This document shows positions 1 through 5,582 of a DNA stretch of 10,529 nucleotides, piece after piece. The notes below the pieces were generated by a model. It ran no database searches. It was not told where the DNA came from and was given only the letters and a program-made list of their open reading frames with translations. The stretch is from Desulfatirhabdium butyrativorans (GTDB lineage Bacteria > Desulfobacterota > Desulfobacteria > Desulfobacterales > JAIFKL01): NCBI GenBank assembly GCA_022736535.1, contig DZCT01000161.1, forward strand, positions 1 to 10,529. Reading direction: 5' to 3'. A program made the position numbers and the translations under genes. Positions within the stretch are counted from its first letter, which is position 1; every line of letters begins with the position of its first letter.

Positions 1-39
1 AAGGGGGGCAGGGGGGATTTGATTTTGTTTTTTTTGCCG

Positions 40-69
40 CAGACGCACACAGACAGACACAGACAGAAA
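40..69. repeat. CAGACA-rich low-complexity stretch
   Basis: A short run rich in CACAGACAGACA-like units follows a poly-T tract at about 25-35 and leads directly into the hairpin repeats at 64-153. No coding sequence or promoter was seen in positions 1-69. This is a simple description of base composition; its function is unknown. Confidence 0.5.
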
Positions 70-153
70 TGTAGGGTGGGCAACTCCGTTGCCCACGCTG
101 TGTGCTATACCGGTGGGCAGCTATACCGGTGGGCAGCAAGCTGCCCACCCTAC
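64..153. repeat. Paired REP-like hairpins (BIME-like), GTAG at both feet
   Basis: Two hairpins face each other. The left one starts with GTAG at 71-74 and has a perfect 9-bp stem with a 3-nt loop (76-84 with 88-96). The right one reads GTAG on the minus strand (CTAC at 150-153) and has a 10-bp stem with a 2-nt loop (128-137 with 140-149). The outer arms 71-82 and 142-153 are also perfectly complementary over 12 bp. A 16-bp segment at 105-120 is exactly duplicated at 121-136. A GTAG tetranucleotide at the foot of a palindrome is the known hallmark of REP elements used by RAYT transposases; the assignment here is inferred from that shape. The CTA at 150-152 is also the TAG stop codon of manC. 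Confidence 0.75.
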
Positions 154-1502
154 TGCTGACCTACCCTTGTCTGAATGATATGAAGCATTTCATTTTCGCT
201 ATTTTCAAGATGCACCGTCTCATTTTCAGAAAAGCGTTTTGACTCGCCTTTTGCCATTCTGTGCTGTCTGTCAGTTGTTGCCGTCCCCGAGACAATCACC
301 GTGAAGGTCAGCGTTCTGCCGTCAGGTTCCGTCACAAACGCCGAACCCGGATCAACGGCAATTTCCGCAACTTCAAGATTCTCTTTCTGCTCCAGCAGCG
401 TAAATGTTCCCCAGGGGTGATGAACGGTCTTATGCTTATGATATTCCTTGCGCCCCCTCTTTTTAAGGTCTGCCACGATGGATTTGACATCCCGGCTGTT
501 CTCCATGTCCGAGACAAACACGGAATCCGGAGTTTCCACCACCACCATATTGTTCAGACGGTTGACCGCGATCAGACGCTGCCTGCCCATGATAAAACAG
601 TTTTCCGTGTCTTTTGCGATCACATCGCCGTCAATCACATTGCGGTTCCCGTCTTTGGGCAGAAAATCATACAGCGATTTCCATGAGCCGATGTCGCTCC
701 ATCCGAAATCCGAAGGCAGCATCACGCCCCGGTCTGTCTTTTCCATCACGGCGTAATCAATGGAAATATCTTCCAACTGCTGATAGGCTTCTTTTGTGAC
801 CGAATCATCCGACATCATTGCCTGCATTTTTCGGAGCATTTCAGGATGAAATCTGCCGAAGGCTTCCGAAATAACAGATGCTTTGAATACAAACATGCCG
901 CTGTTCCAGAAAAAATTGCCGGCTTTCAGATACGTTTCCGCAGTTTTCATATCCGGCTTTTCCACAAATCTTTTGATTCTCAATGCCTGTGCGGATATTT
1001 CTTTTCCGCCTTCGATATAGCCGTAGCCGGTTTCAGGATAGTCGGGTCTGATGCCGAAGGTGACGATATGCCCCTCGTCGGCAAGGTGTATCGCGGATTT
1101 CAGCCGGTTCTGAAAATCCCCGACATCTCTGATCACATGGTCTGCCGGAAACACGCATAAAATTGCATCGGATTCATTTTTCAGGATATTCAGCACGCCG
1201 AGCAGAATGGCAGGCGCGGTGTTTCTGCCGCAGGGTTCGGCAATCACTTTTCCTTGGGGATTGATGCCTGTTTCTTTTATATGCCGTGAAATTTCATGGA
1301 AATGTTCTTTTCCGCAGACAATCCGGATTTTTTCCGTATTCAGCACGGGTGAAAGACGTTTGACAGTGCTTTGGACAAGGGAATCTCTGCCGATGAAATT
1401 GACAAGCTGTTTGGGATAGAGTTCTCTTGACACGGGCCAAAGCCGGGTCCCGGTTCCGCCCGCCAACAGTATCGCATAAATTTCTATTTTTTTATCAGTC
1501 AT
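150..1502 (-). CDS. manC: Mannose-1-phosphate guanylyltransferase (ManC/AlgA type) with a degenerate, shortened isomerase domain
   Basis: The enzyme makes GDP-mannose from mannose-1-phosphate and GTP in the cytoplasm, for exopolysaccharide or O-antigen synthesis. The nucleotidyltransferase domain (residues 8-345) is well kept: GGTGTRLWP from residue 15 with YPKQL after it, AEPCGRNTAPA at 88-98, FPADHV at 118-123 and FVEKPD at 179-184. The C-terminal type II phosphomannose isomerase (cupin) domain, about 355-450, keeps the PWG entry motif and VSGTA. However, the usual H-x-H plus RAEHW metal-binding stretch is replaced by VTEPDGRTLTF, and the protein stops before the customary GEDDI...D.YGR tail, so it is about 20-30 residues short of typical family length. 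It is therefore probably monofunctional. The stop codon lies in a REP-like repeat. The ATG start at 1502 has no clear Shine-Dalgarno sequence. It lies 102 bp downstream of serC on the same strand, so cotranscription is possible. Confidence 0.9.
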   Translation of the reverse strand: MTDKKIEIYAILLAGGTGTRLWPVSRELYPKQLVNFIGRDSLVQSTVKRLSPVLNTEKIRIVCGKEHFHEISRHIKETGINPQGKVIAEPCGRNTAPAILLGVLNILKNESDAILCVFPADHVIRDVGDFQNRLKSAIHLADEGHIVTFGIRPDYPETGYGYIEGGKEISAQALRIKRFVEKPDMKTAETYLKAGNFFWNSGMFVFKASVISEAFGRFHPEMLRKMQAMMSDDSVTKEAYQQLEDISIDYAVMEKTDRGVMLPSDFGWSDIGSWKSLYDFLPKDGNRNVIDGDVIAKDTENCFIMGRQRLIAVNRLNNMVVVETPDSVFVSDMENSRDVKSIVADLKKRGRKEYHKHKTVHHPWGTFTLLEQKENLEVAEIAVDPGSAFVTEPDGRTLTFTVIVSGTATTDRQHRMAKGESKRFSENETVHLENSENEMLHIIQTRVGQQ

Positions 1503-1511
1503 GGGTTCACA

Positions 1512-1599
1512 GGTTCGGGGTTCGGGGTTCGGGGTTCGGGGTTCGAGGTTCGAGGTTCGGGGGGGCTGCCTCGAACCGCTGACCTCGCACCCCGAACCC
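1512..1599. repeat. Heptamer tandem array GGTTCGR x7 with inverted partner
   Basis: Seven consecutive 7-bp units, GGTTCGG or GGTTCGA, fill 1512-1560 without interruption. After a G-run, complementary sequence follows (CCTCGAACC at 1569-1577 and CCCCGAACCC at 1590-1599), so the segment can fold into a register-flexible hairpin. It occupies the serC-manC spacer, ending a few bases after the serC stop and about 10 bp before the manC start. A role as a weak terminator, or as a site of slippage that changes manC expression, is inference. Confidence 0.8.
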
Positions 1600-1604
1600 G
1601 TTTA

Positions 1605-2693
1605 TCATCCGTTCTTTTTTTCAAAGGTTTTCATAAAATCAACCAATGCTTTCACCGCTTCAATGCCGCTGGCGTTGTAAATCGAAGCCCGGCATCCGCC
1701 CACCGAACGATGTCCTTTCAGTCCGCCGAAACCGTTTTCCGTTGCCTCTTTGATGAATTTCTTTTCCAAATCCTCATCGGACATGCGGAAAGTGACATTC
1801 ATCAGAGAGCGGCTGTCCGGCGCGGCAGTGCCTCTGTAAAAGCCGCTGCCGTCTATGCAGGCATAAATCAGCTCGCCTTTTTTGCGGTTGATTTCTTCCA
1901 TTTTGTCCAGACCACCGACAGTTTCCTCTAACCATTTCAGCACCAGTTGAACCGTGTAAATCGCAAAACACGGGGGCGTGTTGTACAGCGAATTTTTCTC
2001 GCTGAAGGTCGTGTATTTCAGCATGGTCGGGATGTTGTCCGGGACCTGTTTGAGCATATCGTCACGGACAATCACCATGCAAACGCCCGCGGGCCCGATA
2101 TTTTTCTGCGCGCCGGCATAAATCAGACCGAAAGGGGAGGCGTCAAACCGGCGGCTCATCATATCCGAAGACATATCCGCAATCAGGGGAATGCCTTTTG
2201 TATCAGGAAAACTCGCCCACTGTGTCCCTCTGACGGTGTTGTTGGAGGTGATGTGAACGTAAGCCGCATCGCTGTTGAAAGCAATATTTTTCGGAATATA
2301 GGAAAATTCCTTATCTTCGGAAGATGCAACCGTTTTCACTGATTTTCCCTGTATTTTGACTTCCTTGATCGCCTTGGTGGACCAGGTTCCGGTGTTGACA
2401 TAATCCGCAGATTGTCCCTGTCCCAGAAAATTCATGGGAATCATGCAGAACTGCAAGCTGGCACCGCCCTGTATAAAAAGGACATGAAATCGCTCATCCA
2501 ATTTCAAAATCCGTCTGGTTCTGACAATCGCATCATTCAGGACATCTTCAAACCATTTGGATCTGTGGCTGATTTCCGTGACGGACATGCCGGATCCGGC
2601 AAAATTCAGAAAAGAGTCTCTGATTTCTTCCAGAACAGGAAGCGGGAGTGCGGCGGGCCCCGGGTTAAAATTGTAAATTCTGTTGTTTTTCAT
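1605..2693 (-). CDS. serC: Phosphoserine aminotransferase
   Basis: This PLP enzyme converts 3-phosphohydroxypyruvate plus glutamate to 3-phosphoserine (serine pathway), and also acts in pyridoxal phosphate synthesis. The 362-residue product matches the usual family length. Visible motifs are the N-terminal YNFNPGPAALP, GSGMSVTEISHRS at about 33-45, IQGGAS at about 74-79, IADMSSDMMSR, the PLP-lysine motif YAGAQKNIGPAG (Lys197), and the C-terminal GHRSVGG.RASIYNA. I chose the ATG at 2693 because it is preceded by GGAG with a 9-nt spacer and gives the standard N-terminus. A 96-codon upstream extension of the open frame has no family resemblance and runs through the putative promoter. Neighbours: manC downstream on the same strand, and a divergent small-gene cluster upstream. 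Confidence 0.96.
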   Translation of the reverse strand: MKNNRIYNFNPGPAALPLPVLEEIRDSFLNFAGSGMSVTEISHRSKWFEDVLNDAIVRTRRILKLDERFHVLFIQGGASLQFCMIPMNFLGQGQSADYVNTGTWSTKAIKEVKIQGKSVKTVASSEDKEFSYIPKNIAFNSDAAYVHITSNNTVRGTQWASFPDTKGIPLIADMSSDMMSRRFDASPFGLIYAGAQKNIGPAGVCMVIVRDDMLKQVPDNIPTMLKYTTFSEKNSLYNTPPCFAIYTVQLVLKWLEETVGGLDKMEEINRKKGELIYACIDGSGFYRGTAAPDSRSLMNVTFRMSDEDLEKKFIKEATENGFGGLKGHRSVGGCRASIYNASGIEAVKALVDFMKTFEKKNG

Positions 2694-2774
2694 CTTAATT
2701 TTCTCCGATCCGAATTGAAATTCCGGCGATGCGGTCTGATGTTCCGCAGCCGCATCACCTATATATAACCGCTT

Positions 2775-2804
2775 ATTTTGCACAGATAAATTGCCGGATG
2801 TCAA
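2775..2804 (-). promoter_or_regulatory. Putative sigma70-type promoter of serC
   Basis: On the minus strand a perfect -35 TTGACA (plus positions 2799-2804) is followed after 18 bp by CAAAAT (2775-2780), which matches the -10 consensus at four of six bases. Transcription would start near 2768, giving a leader of about 75 nt before the serC ATG. The -35 is strong and the -10 is moderate. The call comes from pattern only. Confidence 0.5.
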
Positions 2805-2933
2805 CCGGTATTTTCGGAAATATAATTGAAGCGGATATTTTTTCTCGGACAGGAATATGAATTTTTTATGAAAAACGAACAAGTTGCAAAAGTTTATATT
2901 CACAACACGATAATAAAAGGCGTAAAAAATATC

Positions 2934-2962
2934 TTGACCCCTTCTGTCTGTAATGGTATCTT
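2934..2962 (+). promoter_or_regulatory. Putative sigma70-type promoter for the 3029-4083 cluster
   Basis: TTGACC (2934-2939), a 17-bp spacer, then TATCTT (2957-2962). This is a near-consensus sigma70-like promoter pointing at the small ORF at 3029, the DUF2080-like gene and the GNAT gene. The predicted start, near 2969, precedes the short inverted repeat at 2973-2993, which could be an operator; that last point is inference. Confidence 0.5.
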
Positions 2963-3028
2963 GCGCTTTATGTATAGTCACTTTATAACTATATTGTCAC
3001 AAAAAATATCAGGTTTCAAATTTTCAAA

Positions 3029-3223
3029 ATGAAAAAACCTGTTCTTAAAAAAGATAAAACATATTCATTTTCTGACTGTTTCGACCTGAACCGTCCGATG
3101 AAAGAAATACCGGAATTTTTCGGTTACAAATATAATTTTGAAGAATTAAGCGGGAGCAATCTGTTTTCAGTCCGGGGTCCCGCCCTGCTGTTTTTGGACA
3201 GGCGTTTTTGTACGGAATTATAA
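3029..3223 (+). CDS. Small hypothetical protein, 64 aa, possibly a truncated domain
   Basis: I do not assign a family. The product starts MKKPVLKKDKTYSFSD and continues with CFDLNRPMKEIPEFFGYKYNF; a pattern of this kind (TFSDYF...EI...FGY) looks like the start of a conserved module rather than random sequence, but that is a weak recollection. The second half (SGSNLFSVRGPALLF...) has no clear relation to it, so the gene may be a remnant cut or frameshifted after about residue 40. It is soluble by appearance, with no signal peptide or membrane segment. The ATG lacks a convincing Shine-Dalgarno sequence. A promoter-like sequence lies about 60-95 bp upstream, and the DUF2080-like gene starts 52 bp downstream on the same strand. 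Confidence 0.45.
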   Translation: MKKPVLKKDKTYSFSDCFDLNRPMKEIPEFFGYKYNFEELSGSNLFSVRGPALLFLDRRFCTEL

Positions 3224-3275
3224 AAAAATCGGAATTTTTGAAAATTATTTTCTGCATTCTCAAAGGGTTTTTAAC

Positions 3276-3494
3276 GTGTCTGACGAAAAAAAAAACAAAA
3301 ATAACAATCATAAAGATTCTGTTGCTGAAAATGACAGAAAATTCGGTCCCGAAAATCAGAAAGATAAGGTGAAATTCGAGATTTACGGCGAAGAAATGAT
3401 TGAAAAGAAAGTCAAGTCAAGCGGAAACAGCGGCAGAGTCTATCTGCCGCCCGACTGGGTGGGTCATCATGTGAAAATCATCAGGATTGATTAA
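3276..3494 (+). CDS. DUF2080-like small protein (transposon-associated family, AbrB-like C-terminus)
   Basis: A 72-residue protein beginning with GTG, preceded by AAAGGG about 9 nt upstream, which decides the start. Residues 1-35 are highly charged and probably disordered (MSDEKKNKNNNHKDS...). The C-terminal 30-odd residues carry the signature EKKVKSSGNSGRVYLPPDWVGHHVKII, the pattern known for DUF2080 'putative transposon-encoded' proteins first noted in archaea. It resembles one swapped-hairpin half of an AbrB/SpoVT DNA-binding fold (the GNSGRVYLP turn). The family role is unknown, and DNA binding is inference. No transposase gene lies next to it, but a large repeat element with direct and inverted flanks begins about 650 bp downstream. 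It may be cotranscribed with 3029-3223 and the GNAT gene. Confidence 0.7.
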   Translation: MSDEKKNKNNNHKDSVAENDRKFGPENQKDKVKFEIYGEEMIEKKVKSSGNSGRVYLPPDWVGHHVKIIRID

Positions 3495-3645
3495 ATTACG
3501 TGTTGAAAGCTGAACCTGAATCCGGTATTATCAAGGTCGGCAAACGGTTCCGGCAAACCGGAAACCGGCTGAGACGTAAAATAACACCTTATGATTCTTT
3601 AACTTTTAATCGGATGAAACCATTCGGTCCGAAAGGATTTTGTCA

Positions 3646-4083
3646 GTGGATAATGTCCTCATAAGAAGATTGAAAATGGAGGATGCGGACGATATCAGCA
3701 GAATTTATATGTCCATTACGAACAATGCTGCCGGTACGGATTCCAGAAAAATTATTGAGGAATACGCCCGAAAACAGGAAAATGCCTGTTTTGTGGCTGA
3801 AATTCAGGGCAAAGTGGTGGGCTATATCATCAGCCATCTTTTGTCAGGCGGTTTCGGGTCAGACAGAAGCGCGTGGATTCCGCTGCTCGGCGTTGCCCCC
3901 AAATTTATGGGGCAGGGCATCGGTAAAAAACTGGCTGAGGCAATGTTTGATTTTTACAGGTCGGCGGGTATAAAATGTATTTATACATCGGTCAGATGGG
4001 ATTCTGCTGATTTATTGTCTTTCTTTAAAACCCTTGATTTTGACAGGAGCAGTTTTATCAATCTGCGGAAAGTTCTCGACTGA
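3646..4083 (+). CDS. GNAT-family N-acetyltransferase
   Basis: A 145-residue single-domain acetyltransferase that would move an acetyl group from acetyl-CoA to an unidentified amine. It opens with the typical beta-1/alpha-1 (VLIRRLKMEDADDISRIY). The central strands FVAEIQGKVVGYII and WIPLLGVAPKFMG lead into the acetyl-CoA pyrophosphate loop QGIGKK (residues 90-95) and the following helix, then IKCIYTSVRWDSADLLSFFKTLDF, the usual motif B. I prefer the GTG at 3646, because AAAGGA ends 8 nt upstream; a TTG two codons earlier (3640) would leave only 2 nt. The substrate cannot be told from sequence; it could modify a protein N-terminus, a polyamine or an antibiotic. The spacer from the DUF2080-like gene is 151 bp. 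A repeat element begins about 60 bp after the stop. Confidence 0.85.
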   Translation: MDNVLIRRLKMEDADDISRIYMSITNNAAGTDSRKIIEEYARKQENACFVAEIQGKVVGYIISHLLSGGFGSDRSAWIPLLGVAPKFMGQGIGKKLAEAMFDFYRSAGIKCIYTSVRWDSADLLSFFKTLDFDRSSFINLRKVLD

Positions 4084-4142
4084 ATCTGATAATTGAAAAC
4101 AGAAATCTGAAACACGAAAGCACAAGCTTTTATAAAAACACT

Positions 4143-4512
4143 ATATAAAAACACGGGTAGCGGTGTAGAAGCAGGTGATTTCGGGGTGTCATTCTGAGCG
4201 TAGCGAAGAATCTCTGTTTCCGAGGCTGAGACCCTTCGCTGCGCTCAGGGTGACAGTAAGGGATTCATTCTGAGCAGAGCGAATAGTGTCATTCTGAGCG
4301 GAGCGAAGAATCTCTGTTTCCGAGGCTGAGACCCTTCGCTGCGCTCAGGGTGACAGTAAGGGATTCATTCTGAGCAGAGCGAATAGTGTCATTCTGAGCG
4401 GAGCGAAGAATCTCTGTTTCCGAGGCTGAGACCCTTCGCTGCGCTCAGGGTGACAGTGAGAGTGTTCATCACCTCTTCTATACCACTACCCAAACACGAT
4501 ATAAAAACACGG
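4143..4512. mobile_element. Candidate non-autonomous element (MITE-like) with direct and inverted flanks
   Basis: This fills almost the whole 435-bp gap between the GNAT gene and the NnrD-like gene. Outermost is an exact 14-bp direct repeat, ATATAAAAACACGG, at 4143-4156 and 4499-4512. Inside it is an imperfect inverted repeat of 24-25 bp: 4155-4179 and 4468-4491 match with two substitutions and one gap. The centre is a 100-bp tandem array (separate entry) that is itself palindromic. No transposase is encoded. Reading the outer repeat as a target-site duplication and the inner one as terminal inverted repeats is inference. Against this, 14 bp is long for a duplication, the left copy overlaps the inverted repeat by 2 bp, and a related TATAAAAACAC also sits at 4131-4141, so local duplication is an alternative. 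Confidence 0.45.
4186..4460. repeat. 100-bp tandem repeat, about 2.7 copies, each with a long hairpin
   Basis: Units start at 4186, 4286 and 4386 with an exact 100-bp period and are almost identical; position 4201 is T in the first copy and G in the others, and the third copy ends near 4457. Each unit contains three versions of the same core, CTGAGCGNAGCGAAG, in plus, minus and plus orientation. The first two form 26-nt arms (4189-4214 with 4228-4253 in copy 1) around a 13-nt loop, with a few mismatches or wobbles. This CATTCTGAGC/GCTCAGGGTGA type of sequence is a widely scattered bacterial intergenic repeat. Confidence 0.9.
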
Positions 4513-4518
4513 AAAAAA

Positions 4519-5418
4519 ATGGATGAAATGGCGGAGAAAGCCCTGTTTGCCGTCGTCGGAACGGTTCCGGTCGAAGATTTTCCGAGAGTCTGCGGAGAGG
4601 TCTGTCTCGGAGATGAGCAGATTTGTATTCAGGGCAAGCACGGGGGCTTGCCCCTACTGCCTGTAAACCGCGGGACGCCCGCGCTTTTGGCGGCAGCGAT
4701 CAAAACCGGCGAAGTGCTGGGAATGCCCCTGCCGCTGGCTTTTCTGGCAGGCGACATCGGCAAGGGAGACGGCAGCCGCGAGCTTTACGCATGGCTGGAA
4801 ATTCATCTGAAAACATATCAGCTTCAAGCCCTTGTCTTTCATTATCTTCAGCCTGATGCGGACTGGCATAACCGTGTGCTGTTTTCGGCTCAGGAAATGA
4901 AGCCGCGGCCCCTGCTCATTGCAGATGCGGGTTTTATGTACGCGGCAAAAATGAGCGGACAGTCCCAAATCTATGATCTGTTCACGCCGGACGCGGGCGA
5001 ACTGGCATTTCTGGCTGATGAAGAAGCCCCTCATCCTTTTTATACACGAGGCTTTATTCTGCATGAGGAAAACCGCATTCCCGAACTGATTGCCCGCGCC
5101 TGCACTTACGGGAATGCGGCAAAGTTTATGATTGTCAAAGGGAAAAAAGATTATATTGTCTGTGAGCAGAATATTCTGGAAACGGTTGACAGTCCCTCAG
5201 TTGAAGCGATGGAGGCCATGGGCGGCACCGGTGACACGCTGACAGGCATTGTCACCGCGCTGGCAGCTTCGGGCATGGAAATCGGCAGAGCCTGCGCCGC
5301 CGCGGCGCGAGTCAACCGCATTGCCGGATATGATGCCGCCCTGAATCCCGCTTCGCAGGTGGCAGAAATTATTGCCCGGATTCCCAAAGCGTTGAAAGAA
5401 GTTTTGCAACAAGTGTAA
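4519..5418 (+). CDS. NAD(P)H-hydrate dehydratase-like protein (NnrD/YjeF C-terminal, ribokinase fold)
   Basis: The family uses ADP or ATP to dehydrate damaged NAD(P)HX back to NAD(P)H, in the cytoplasm. In this 299-residue protein the clearest signature is AMGGTGDTLTGIVTAL (residues 233-248), the GTGD phosphate-binding and catalytic-Asp motif of the fold. Other marks are LIADAGFMYAAK (133-144), TPDAGELAFL (156-165) in place of the usual TPHxGE, and IVKGKKDYIV (205-214). The N-terminal part is divergent (NRGTPALLAAAIKTGEVLGMP), and there is no fused epimerase domain, so related sugar-kinase activity is possible. I chose the ATG at 4519; the frame stays open back to a GTG at 4450, but that lies in the repeat element. 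The Shine-Dalgarno sequence is weak (ACGGA). A palindromic repeat is embedded in the frame at residues 38-46. Another repeat begins immediately after the stop. Confidence 0.75.
   Translation: MDEMAEKALFAVVGTVPVEDFPRVCGEVCLGDEQICIQGKHGGLPLLPVNRGTPALLAAAIKTGEVLGMPLPLAFLAGDIGKGDGSRELYAWLEIHLKTYQLQALVFHYLQPDADWHNRVLFSAQEMKPRPLLIADAGFMYAAKMSGQSQIYDLFTPDAGELAFLADEEAPHPFYTRGFILHEENRIPELIARACTYGNAAKFMIVKGKKDYIVCEQNILETVDSPSVEAMEAMGGTGDTLTGIVTALAASGMEIGRACAAAARVNRIAGYDAALNPASQVAEIIARIPKALKEVLQQV
4631..4657 (-). repeat. REP-like palindrome inside the NnrD-like coding sequence
   Basis: An 8-bp perfect stem (4632-4639 with 4646-4653) has the GTAG tetranucleotide on the minus strand (CTAC at 4654-4657), the same layout as the intergenic REP-like elements. 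It is in frame and encodes roughly QGKHGGLPL (residues 38-46), just before the conserved NRGTPALL segment. It has no stop codon in this frame. That it arrived by insertion is inference from its repeat-like form. Confidence 0.65.
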
Positions 5419-5444
5419 GGCGGACACGCTTCGCTTAGTCCGCC
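5419..5444. repeat. GGCGGAC hairpin repeat, copy 1
   Basis: A 7-bp stem (5419-5425 with 5438-5444) and a 12-nt loop containing CGCTTCGCTT, starting at the base right after the TAA stop of the NnrD-like gene. It matches the element at 5543-5568 at 24 of 26 positions. It could serve as a transcript-end hairpin, although no T-run follows. Confidence 0.8.
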
Positions 5445-5457
5445 CTGCGGGCTGAGA

Positions 5458-5535
5458 AGTAAAACGGGTTTATCTGTTTCAGCCGGGGCTGTTCTGCAGT
5501 AAATACAGTAAAACGGGTTTCAAACCCGTTCTACA
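5458..5535. repeat. AAACGGGTTT repeats with a perfect palindrome
   Basis: AGTAAAACGGGTTT occurs at 5458-5471 and again at 5507-5520. The second copy continues into a perfect palindrome, AACGGGTTTCAAACCCGTT (5512-5530, 9-bp arms, one central base). It ends in CTAC (5531-5534), that is, GTAG at the foot on the minus strand, as in the other REP-like hairpins here. Confidence 0.8.
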
Positions 5536-5542
5536 GGTGTTC

Positions 5543-5572
5543 GGCGGATACGCTTCGCTTTGTCCGCCCTAC
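5543..5572 (-). repeat. GGCGGA hairpin repeat, copy 2, GTAG foot
   Basis: A near-copy of the 5419-5444 hairpin, again with the CGCTTCGCTT loop, followed by CTAC (5569-5572), giving GTAG on the minus strand. It ends 10 bp before the ATG of the sigma54 activator and takes up the space where a Shine-Dalgarno sequence or promoter would be expected. Confidence 0.8.
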
Positions 5573-5582
5573 ATGCTGACAA

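Larger units (their letters stand above)
2694..3028. other. Divergent intergenic region
   Basis: About 335 bp of A+T-rich sequence between serC (minus) and a small ORF (plus). It holds the serC Shine-Dalgarno sequence (rc of CTCC at about 2703-2706), one promoter-like sequence on each strand (separate entries), and a short inverted repeat TATAGT/ACTATA at 2973-2978 and 2988-2993, just after the plus-strand promoter. Unlike most other spacers in this window it has no recognisable REP-like or tandem repeat. Confidence 0.6.

Noticed and set aside
150..1502. Full bifunctional ManC/AlgA enzyme
   Set aside because: The isomerase domain lacks the H-x-H/RAEHW metal-binding block and the C-terminal tail, so only the guanylyltransferase activity is supported.
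2694..2981. 96-codon N-terminal extension of serC
   Set aside because: It covers the putative serC promoter and Shine-Dalgarno sequence. The ATG at 2693 gives the standard 362-residue enzyme with a good ribosome site.
2826..3032. Plus-strand TTG-start frame of 68 codons overlapping the next ATG by ATGA
   Set aside because: It crosses the promoter-like TTGACC/TATCTT, has no ribosome site and reads like translated A+T-rich spacer. The ATGA overlap is probably chance.
3500..3667. Plus-strand GTG frame of about 55 codons overlapping the GNAT start
   Set aside because: There is no ribosome site before it, and it overlaps the better supported GNAT start. Its basic composition alone is not enough.
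4186..4460. CRISPR array
   Set aside because: The units are 100-bp direct tandem copies with no unique spacers. The internal palindromes repeat as part of the unit, and there are no cas genes.
4143..4512. Complete insertion sequence
   Set aside because: No open frame in it resembles a transposase; only the repeat architecture supports mobility.
4450..4518. Upstream GTG start for the NnrD-like gene
   Set aside because: The extra 23 codons come from the end of the repeat array and its flanking inverted repeat, with no family resemblance.
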